Assembly: GCA_946633495.1 (NCBI GenBank)
Contig: CAMPAX010000054.1
Span: forward strand, 1 to 11,612
Direction of reading: 5' to 3'
Length of the DNA: 11,612 bases
Origin: an uncultured Lachnospiraceae bacterium
GTDB lineage: Bacteria; Bacillota; Clostridia; Lachnospirales; Lachnospiraceae
Positions 6,218 through 11,612 of this stretch are shown here, piece by piece (positions within the stretch are counted from its first letter, which is position 1; each line of letters starts with the position of its first letter). Under the pieces are notes generated by a model. It was not told the origin of the DNA, did not search any database, and worked only from the letters and a program-made list of their open reading frames with translations. Both the position numbers and the translations under genes were made by a program.

Positions 6218-7609
6218 ATGGGAAATCGGGGGTATGTCACGGTATTTCTTACACTGCTTATCAGTGTGATGCTGATCCTTGTTGTGGCAGTTTTGTCCTG
6301 GGTGGAGTTTTCTTCGGCCAGAGGAAGGACAGCTTCGGCAATGCGGAGTGCCATGTCCAATGTAAGAGCGGAGTACGACCGGTATCTGTTTGATAATTAC
6401 CATGTGCTCTTTCTGGATCAAAATCCCGGCGGAGAAGGGATGGGAGCCCTGGAAGCAAAAGCGGAAAGTGTATTGCAGGAAAATCTGGGAGATGAGTTTA
6501 CCGTACGCAGCTGCATTCTGACCGGTTTGACATGTGTGATGGATGATTACTGCGCGGAATTCAGAAGGCAGATCGGGGAAGCGGCGAAATATCTGGCTGC
6601 GGAGAAGGGGGTCAGTTACCTGATGGAGAAGGTGGAAGATGATACTCCGCTTACAGCCGAGGATATGAACGGCCTGAATATGGAAAAAGATAAAGGAGCC
6701 AGGAAACAAAAAGGCGATCAGGATCCGAGAAAATCCATCCGGGCCTGTGAACTTGTGGGAGTGGCATACTGGATCCTTCCGGAGGATGTCAGCTTTCGGG
6801 ATTATAAGATCAACTATACGGAGCTTCCGTCACAGGGGAAAAAGGGACTTGCACTTAAGGAGGTTGATACCGGATTCCGGAATATGTCCCGTCTGAAACA
6901 GGGGATGACTGAAGCCGGAGGCTGGCTGAAGGGGATGGAAGCAGAAGCAGAGGGAATCCTTTATGCGGCGAACTGTTTTAACTGTCTTACCGACCGCGTG
7001 CAGGAGGATACGGTGCTGGACCTGGAGATGGAATACCTGATTTCCGGGAAAAAAACCGACGCTGAAAATTATAAGTCCGTGATCAATCAGATCCTTGTGA
7101 TCCGTACCGGATGTAATTTTGCTTACATTTTGACGGATGCCGATAAGATGGCCAGATTATCGGGACTGGCAGCTTCACTTACGTGGTATTTTCCACCGGC
7201 GCAGCCGGTTGTGAAATATCTTCTTGCGGGAGCATGGTCCTATATCGAGGCAGTGGCAGATGCCTATCGCCTGGTACGCGGAAAGAAAGTGCCTTATGCA
7301 AAAACCAGACAGAACTGGCTTACGGATCTGAACGGCCTGGAACATCTGGCGGAGGTTACGGAGAACAGTTCGGATGATGACGATGAGAAGGGACTGGATT
7401 ATGAGGATTATCTTCTGATCCTTCTGGCACCGCGCATGGGAGTTGCATATTACCGGATGCTGGATGTTATGCAGCTGAATGTAAATCAAAATGTAGAATC
7501 AGAAGCTGAAAAGTTTTATCTGAAGGATGCAATCTCGGCTTTTGGAATGCGGGCCGAGGTTGAATATGAGGGGAAGACGATCCAGGTTCTGGAGGAAAGC
7601 GGATATTAA
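6218..7609 (+). CDS. DUF5702-like membrane-anchored pilus-locus protein
   Basis: A 463-residue protein. ATG 6218 follows AGGAGGAG (6207-6214); the in-frame GTG at 6200 lacks such a site. The N terminus MGNRGYVTVFLTLLISVMLI forms one membrane segment (about 7-29). The following ARGRTASAMRSAMSNVRAEYDRYLFDNYHVLFLD resembles what I recall of DUF5702, a family often found in clostridial Tad loci; function unknown. The rest (70-463) should be extracytoplasmic. It includes an acidic patch SSDDDDEKGLDYEDY around 390-405 and a GMRAEVEYEGKTIQVLEESGY end. Its NRG-YVTVF start lines up with the prepilin motif of its neighbours but carries Phe instead of Glu at +5. It may be a minor or tip component, or a TadG-like part. 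Confidence 0.75.
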   Translation: MGNRGYVTVFLTLLISVMLILVVAVLSWVEFSSARGRTASAMRSAMSNVRAEYDRYLFDNYHVLFLDQNPGGEGMGALEAKAESVLQENLGDEFTVRSCILTGLTCVMDDYCAEFRRQIGEAAKYLAAEKGVSYLMEKVEDDTPLTAEDMNGLNMEKDKGARKQKGDQDPRKSIRACELVGVAYWILPEDVSFRDYKINYTELPSQGKKGLALKEVDTGFRNMSRLKQGMTEAGGWLKGMEAEAEGILYAANCFNCLTDRVQEDTVLDLEMEYLISGKKTDAENYKSVINQILVIRTGCNFAYILTDADKMARLSGLAASLTWYFPPAQPVVKYLLAGAWSYIEAVADAYRLVRGKKVPYAKTRQNWLTDLNGLEHLAEVTENSSDDDDEKGLDYEDYLLILLAPRMGVAYYRMLDVMQLNVNQNVESEAEKFYLKDAISAFGMRAEVEYEGKTIQVLEESGY

Positions 7610-7648
7610 GATCAGGAGAAGGGGCATGGCATTTTCAGGGTAGAACAA

Positions 7649-7802
7649 TCTGGCGGATATCGGAGGGTACATTTCCATACGGCCGGTCATGTCGGGAGTG
7701 AAAGGTTTCCGACCGGCGGCAGATCTGTAAACCGTTTTAAATCATATATATTTCAAAGTCCTCTTCGGGAGCAGGGAAATGTACCGTCCGATATTCATCA
7801 GA
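7649..7802. repeat. 28-nt inverted repeat spanning about 154 bp inside the operon
   Basis: The left arm (7649-7676) and the reverse complement of the right arm (7775-7802) agree at 24 of 28 positions. Two of the four differences would be G-U pairs in RNA. The best block is GGAAATGTACC-N-TCCGATAT. Inside lies a second dyad, GCCGGTC (7682-7688) with GACCGGC (7711-7717). It lies in the 264-bp gap between the DUF5702-like gene and the TadE-like gene, and no reading frame of note runs through it. It could be a structured RNA in the operon transcript, or the remnant of a small inverted-repeat element (MITE). No clear target duplication is visible. Confidence 0.75.
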
Positions 7803-7809
7803 AGAAAAG

Positions 7810-7861
7810 AAGACCAGAAAGGAAGACCAGAAAGGAAGATCAGAAAGGAAGATCAGAAAGG
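7810..7861 (+). repeat. Four 13-bp tandem repeats rich in Shine-Dalgarno-like sequence
   Basis: AAGAYCAGAAAGG is repeated four times without gaps (7810-7822, 7823-7835, 7836-7848, 7849-7861). The first two copies have C at the variable position and the last two have T. Each junction reads AAAGGAAGA, which resembles a ribosome binding site. The array ends 12 bp before the TTG start of the TadE-like gene. Confidence 0.9.
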
Positions 7862-7873
7862 GAGCAGTGCTGT

Positions 7874-8698
7874 TTGGAAAGAGATCATGATTCGGAAGAA
7901 CCCACGAAAATCATAACAAAAAGCATACCAAAAAACAGAGGGGCGGCAGTCGTGGAGGCTGCCATAGGAGTGCCGATATTCCTCTTCCTTCTTTTATTCC
8001 TCTTTTATGCGATCCAGGTCAGTTCGGTACGTCAGGTGGTGTATGAGGCGGGGATCGAGGCGGCGGAATACGCGGCCGAATATTATTATCTGGTAGAAGA
8101 GACTGCGCTTACCTCCGGAGATTCTGAGGGCCTGATCGACAGCGGGGCGCTGCTCCTGCTTGCAGAGCACCGTCTCAGTGAAGCGGTGGACGATCCGGAG
8201 CTGATTCAAAAATGTGTGAGCGGAGGCATGTCCGGGATCCACCTTTTGGGATCGGAACTGCCGGGGGAGGATGGGGATCTGATCCTCCATATCCGTTATG
8301 AGATCTGTATCAATACGCCGCTTCTGCCGACGGTAACCCGGGAAGTAGAGGAGACCATCCGGCAGAAACCCTACACCGGACGAAAAAACTCCGGTGGATC
8401 TGAAACTGATCCGGATCCGTACGTTTACGTGACAGATAACCGGGAGGTGTATCATCTCAGCCGTGGCTGTACGTATCTGACGCTGAAAATAAACGCGCTT
8501 ACGAAGAAGGCTGCGGAGAAGAAAGGATACCGGCCTTGCTCCTTCTGTGGAAAGACGGCAGGGGATTTTGTTCTGATAGGGGAAGAAGGAGAGTGTTATC
8601 ACGGATCGAGGGATTGCAGCGGTCTGAAGCGGACGGTTCACAGGGTAAGGCTGAGTGAAGTATCCGGGCTTCCGAAGTGTTCGAGGTGCGGGAAGTAA
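7874..8698 (+). CDS. TadE-like pseudopilin with two C-terminal Cys/His repeats
   Basis: A 274-residue protein starting at TTG 7874 after GGGAG (7860-7864). No in-frame ATG or GTG fits nearby, so TTG is the best choice. KNRGAAVVEAAIGVPIFLF is a TadE-type prepilin signal (Gly23 before cleavage, Glu28 at +5), with a membrane helix to about 50. Residues 51-180 are the pseudopilin body. The C terminus holds two related modules: YH-x4-C then C-x2-C with His194, Cys199, Cys222 and Cys225, and again His243, Cys248, Cys269 and Cys272. The YHxxxxC...PCxxC pattern resembles the small Cys/His motif seen in Ada-type and other surface or nuclease proteins, and each could hold one zinc ion; this is inference. 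The second TadE-like gene starts 29 bp downstream. Confidence 0.8.
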   Translation: MERDHDSEEPTKIITKSIPKNRGAAVVEAAIGVPIFLFLLLFLFYAIQVSSVRQVVYEAGIEAAEYAAEYYYLVEETALTSGDSEGLIDSGALLLLAEHRLSEAVDDPELIQKCVSGGMSGIHLLGSELPGEDGDLILHIRYEICINTPLLPTVTREVEETIRQKPYTGRKNSGGSETDPDPYVYVTDNREVYHLSRGCTYLTLKINALTKKAAEKKGYRPCSFCGKTAGDFVLIGEEGECYHGSRDCSGLKRTVHRVRLSEVSGLPKCSRCGK

Positions 8699-8727
8699 GA
8701 TATGTAATCTGGATGGAGAATGCACGT

Positions 8728-9156
8728 ATGAGAGATCAAAACAGTGGAATGGCTACGGTAGAAGCATCGGTTCTGATTCCGATCATTCTTTTTCTGGCAG
8801 CAGGGGCGATCCTCCTTTTTCTTACCCTCGGTAAGCGGGAAAAGCTCCGCGGCGATATGTATGTATCGCTGTATTCAATGACCATGGAAGAAGAGAAGGA
8901 AAAAACAGCCCGTGACCTTCTGAGGAACTGGTCGGAAATGGCGTCAAAGGGAAAAGAGGGCACGGAGGGAACCGTTTTTCTGAACGGAGACTGGCTGACC
9001 ATTACGTCCTCTGTTCCTTTTCTGAAAGGAGGAGGCATCTTTTCGGGCGCCCGAAAAGCCTTTTCGGTGCGTGCGGGCCGAGAGAGGGATCTATGCAGCA
9101 GTCGGTTAAGGAGATGGCAGATCTATGGAAATATTACGGAAAACGAAGGGGATTAA
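8728..9156 (+). CDS. Second TadE/TadF-like minor pilin
   Basis: A 142-residue protein. ATG 8728 follows GGAGAA (8715-8720, 7-nt spacer); an in-frame ATG at 8713 is possible but lacks a good site. MRDQNSGMATVEASVLIPII is a compact TadE-type prepilin start, with Gly7 before cleavage and Glu12 at +5, followed by a membrane helix to about residue 33. A short charged body follows, with a GNWLTITSS-type beta stretch (NGDWLTITSSVPF) and a GGGIFSGARKAFSVRAGRERD segment. There are no Cys/His modules, unlike its neighbour. The last 32 nt overlap the start of the next gene in another frame, which suggests coupled translation. It probably acts as a minor pilin with the first TadE-like protein. Confidence 0.75.
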   Translation: MRDQNSGMATVEASVLIPIILFLAAGAILLFLTLGKREKLRGDMYVSLYSMTMEEEKEKTARDLLRNWSEMASKGKEGTEGTVFLNGDWLTITSSVPFLKGGGIFSGARKAFSVRAGRERDLCSSRLRRWQIYGNITENEGD

Positions 9157-10603
9157 TACCTGTTATGAACTCCGTCCGGATCCGTCCGAAGCAGGGGATT
9201 CATATGCATTGGAAATGCTCTGCAACAATCGTTTTGCCACACTTCCGGAGCTCACGATGCAGTGGGTGGATGGCGAAAGACGGTTAATGTATAAAACTGA
9301 TGGAATGACGGATCCGGTCCGGAAATGGGGGCCGACAGGCCCGGGGTGGAGAGACGTAATGAAACTTTTATTCTGCCTTTCGGACTGTATCCGGGAATTG
9401 CAGGATTTTCTGCTTCCGACGGAAGGCGTCCTGCTTTCTCTTGCGTATCTCTTCTGGGACGAACAAAGAAGGAGGATCCTTTTTCTGTATGCACCCGGCA
9501 GAAAAGCAGACTTTTCGGAAGAAATGAAGCATTTGATGGAAGAACTGATGCCGATCTTTAATCATGGAAATGAGAATGAGATCCTTCGGTTTTATGATCT
9601 GTACGGTCTTCTCCTGAATGGGAGTTTTACTCCGGAAATGCTGCTGAACCTGACGGATTCCTGGAAAAATGTTAATGACGGTGACAGGCCCGGTATAGCA
9701 GAAAGAGAAGCATACGGGAATAACATCGAAGGGAAATCGGCGGCGTTGGATGAAAGTGCAAAAAACGTTTATCCCAGGCTGTACGGATCCGAACATAATA
9801 TGCCGGATGAATGGTCCAAAGCAGGGACGGAAAAACAGAAAGAGAATGAACAGGAACGGGAGAGGCTTACGGAACGTCCCGGCATGGATCGGAGTAAGGA
9901 AAAGTGGATCTTCGCCGGAATCGGTGCTTTGATCCTGCTTACGGCTGTCGTATCTTACATGCTCTTCGGCAGCAGTTCGATCAGGATCTCGGTACTTTTG
10001 GTCGCGGGATATCTGTTATTCCTGATCTGCCGGTTCTTTTTCGGGGACGGACATTCATCCGCGGGTGGGAAGGAGGCGGATGAATCTCCGGAAGACAGGA
10101 ACCGTACCTTCGGACCGGCATATGGGGAAGCACTTAGAGCAGGAACGAGAGTGGAACCTGCATATGGGGAAGCATTTGGAGCAGGAACGAGAGTGGAACC
10201 GGCCTATAGGGAAGCATTCGGAACAGGTTCGAGTGGTGGACCGTATCTCAATGGAGCAAATGAAGCAAAGTCCACCGCACTGGTTCCTGTCACCAGCGTG
10301 CTTCGAAACTCCATCCGTCAGCTGGTTCCGGTGGAGAGAGGGCTTCGCGCGCCGCTTTACGTATCGGAAGGATATTGCAGGATCGGAAGATCGGAGGAGG
10401 AAAATGAGTATTGCATTCCATCACCTTCCATCAGCAGATCTCATGCGAGGCTGGAATGCTGTGGAAATGTTGTAACGCTGCAGGATCTGGGATCCACCAA
10501 TGGGACCTATATCAACCATGTGCGGATCACGGATTCTTTTGCAAGGGAGCTGCATTACGGGGATGTGGTGAGCTTTGCAGGGGTGGAATACTACGTGGTG
10601 TAA
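9125..10603 (+). CDS. DUF6382-like/FHA-domain membrane protein
   Basis: A 492-residue protein. ATG 9125 lies 11 nt after AAGGAG (9108-9113), inside the end of the previous gene. The N-terminal part (about 1-185: YALEMLCNNRFATLPE, then LLPTEGVLLSLAYLFWD and LFLYAPGRKADF) resembles DUF6382, a domain of unknown function I recall from clostridial Tad loci. A charged linker leads to two membrane segments (262-280, 289-309). Then comes a linker with three 14-residue repeats (331-372) and a C-terminal FHA domain with Gly421-Arg422, SRSH (437-440) and STNGT (457-461). FHA domains bind phosphothreonine, and the key residues are intact. Both ends should face the cytoplasm. It probably links the pilus machine to a Ser/Thr kinase; no kinase gene is in the window. 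Confidence 0.85.
   Translation: MEILRKTKGINTCYELRPDPSEAGDSYALEMLCNNRFATLPELTMQWVDGERRLMYKTDGMTDPVRKWGPTGPGWRDVMKLLFCLSDCIRELQDFLLPTEGVLLSLAYLFWDEQRRRILFLYAPGRKADFSEEMKHLMEELMPIFNHGNENEILRFYDLYGLLLNGSFTPEMLLNLTDSWKNVNDGDRPGIAEREAYGNNIEGKSAALDESAKNVYPRLYGSEHNMPDEWSKAGTEKQKENEQERERLTERPGMDRSKEKWIFAGIGALILLTAVVSYMLFGSSSIRISVLLVAGYLLFLICRFFFGDGHSSAGGKEADESPEDRNRTFGPAYGEALRAGTRVEPAYGEAFGAGTRVEPAYREAFGTGSSGGPYLNGANEAKSTALVPVTSVLRNSIRQLVPVERGLRAPLYVSEGYCRIGRSEEENEYCIPSPSISRSHARLECCGNVVTLQDLGSTNGTYINHVRITDSFARELHYGDVVSFAGVEYYVV
10115..10240 (+). repeat. Three in-frame 42-bp repeats in the FHA protein linker
   Basis: Units at 10115-10156, 10157-10198 and 10199-10240 encode PAYGEALRAGTRVE, PAYGEAFGAGTRVE and the diverged PAYREAFGTGSSGG. 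They sit between the second membrane segment and the FHA domain, so copy number would set linker length without shifting the frame. Confidence 0.9.
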
Positions 10604-10647
10604 AGACAGAAGATGACGAAAAAGAGAAAGAGAAGAGGGACAGCAGA

Positions 10648-11612
10648 ATGAGAATTCGGAATAGGGAAACAGGAAATGGGAATGATCCATGTAAAAAGGA
10701 TCGGAGCAGGATACACCGAAAAGGACGGCAGCACCGGACTACGTGCAGGCTGTTTTCGATCATACTGGCGGTATTCATCGTCCTAACCGTCTGCCCGGGT
10801 TTTGGCTTTCGGGTAAAAGCGGAAGATGACGTTCCGATGGAGAAAGAGAAAAGCCCCATGAATGAGGCATGGCGGGAGAGCATAGAGGATTTGGACTGGA
10901 AGGAAAAACTTGAGGATATCGATGCGGTCATTTCCGTGAAGACCGGAAGCCATCGAAGATTTGTATATCTGGAAAAAGGAACAAGGTTTGATACCGGTTT
11001 TGATCCGACAGGGCCGGAGTATGTGATGTCTGCGGATGAAACGGTGGCGGCACGGGTCGGCGGAAATAGCGGGAAAGTCAGAGCCAATGCTTTGTGTATC
11101 GATGAGAATTTCTATGACGGACATGCGGACGCGGCAAATGGAATGCCGAAGGACAACACCATCATAGAAGTGGATAAGAAGGAAATCCGTCTTGCATTTG
11201 GAAGCGGATATCAGACGGATGACACCGTGGAAGAGTTTACCCGGCTTGTGTATCATGCAATCCATAACTCCGGATATCCTATAACCCGGGTTCATTATAT
11301 GCTGTGTTATTACATGTCAAAACACGGAAGGACAGGCGAAAAGCAGAATCAGTCCTTTGGTGACTATACTTCTTCGGAACTGGAAGGTTATATCCGGGAG
11401 AGTCTTGAAAAAGGCGGAATACCGTCTGATGTGGATTTTCGGCTGTATTATCTGGAAAGCAAGGTGGAGAATAATCCGATGCCGGAACGCAAGTATCAGA
11501 GTTTTCTCACCTGGCGGGAGTCGGAACATCAGGCGGAGCCGGAGGATTATTATATAGCGATCCGAAAGATCAACGGGGTCGGAAGTACTGTCAATGATAT
11601 ACCGTTTTCGCT
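10648..11612 (+). CDS. Secreted, adhesin-like protein (partial, 3' end outside window)
   Basis: An open frame runs from ATG 10648 to the window edge (321 residues so far). GAGGGA (10635-10640) lies 7 nt upstream. A long basic N terminus (1-34) precedes a hydrophobic segment (35-54) and GFRVKA-ED, a plausible signal peptidase site after Ala58. Residues 140-235 contain RANALCID (Cys150), LAFGSGYQT, HNSGYP and VHYMLCYYMSKHG (Cys220). This order loosely recalls thioester-type adhesin domains, but I do not see the usual partner Gln with certainty. The last visible residues, DYYIAIRKINGVGSTVNDIP, look like the start of a Cna-B/SpaA-like beta domain. It closes the visible pilus cluster 44 bp after the FHA gene, so a pilus-associated surface protein is likely. 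The family call is tentative. Confidence 0.65.
   Translation, partial: MRIRNRETGNGNDPCKKDRSRIHRKGRQHRTTCRLFSIILAVFIVLTVCPGFGFRVKAEDDVPMEKEKSPMNEAWRESIEDLDWKEKLEDIDAVISVKTGSHRRFVYLEKGTRFDTGFDPTGPEYVMSADETVAARVGGNSGKVRANALCIDENFYDGHADAANGMPKDNTIIEVDKKEIRLAFGSGYQTDDTVEEFTRLVYHAIHNSGYPITRVHYMLCYYMSKHGRTGEKQNQSFGDYTSSELEGYIRESLEKGGIPSDVDFRLYYLESKVENNPMPERKYQSFLTWRESEHQAEPEDYYIAIRKINGVGSTVNDIPFS

Overview
The window suggests a monoderm (Gram-positive) Clostridia, most likely Lachnospiraceae-like. The signs are strong AGGAGG-type ribosome binding sites, mid-range GC, GTG and TTG starts, and a Tad/type IVc pilus cluster with no secretin or outer-membrane gene. The species cannot be told from the sequence. 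Every gene I support lies on the + strand.

Layout. Positions 2-199 hold the 3' end of a small protein gene, followed by a 74-residue hypothetical protein (299-523). Positions 524-998 are a gene-free leader: palindromic tandem repeats, a terminator-like hairpin, two copies of CAACA-N3-TGTTG, a perfect 16-bp palindrome and a weak sigma-A-like promoter just ahead of tadZ. The pilus operon follows: tadZ (999-2009), tadA/cpaF (2093-3406), tadB (3584-4396), tadC (4454-5803), a Flp-type pilin (5919-6170), a DUF5702-like membrane-anchored protein (6218-7609), two TadE-like pseudopilins (7874-8698 and 8728-9156), a DUF6382-like/FHA membrane protein (9125-10603), and a secreted protein that runs off the window (from 10648).

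How the genes fit together (family knowledge plus inference). TadZ would position the machine. TadA would hydrolyse ATP to drive the TadB/TadC inner-membrane platform. Flp would be the major pilin and the two TadE-like proteins minor pilins. The FHA protein would couple assembly to Thr phosphorylation. The last gene looks like a surface adhesin exported in association with the pilus. No prepilin peptidase (TadV/CpaA) is in the window, so it must be encoded elsewhere.

The least ordinary material is between and inside the genes. The gaps carry unrelated tandem repeats, two of which start inside the preceding stop codon. A strong hairpin precedes the pilin gene. A 28-nt inverted repeat spans about 150 bp inside the operon. 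TadC carries a large extracytoplasmic domain, one TadE-like protein ends in two Cys/His (probably metal-binding) repeats, and the DUF5702 protein has a prepilin-like N terminus with Phe where Glu5 would be.
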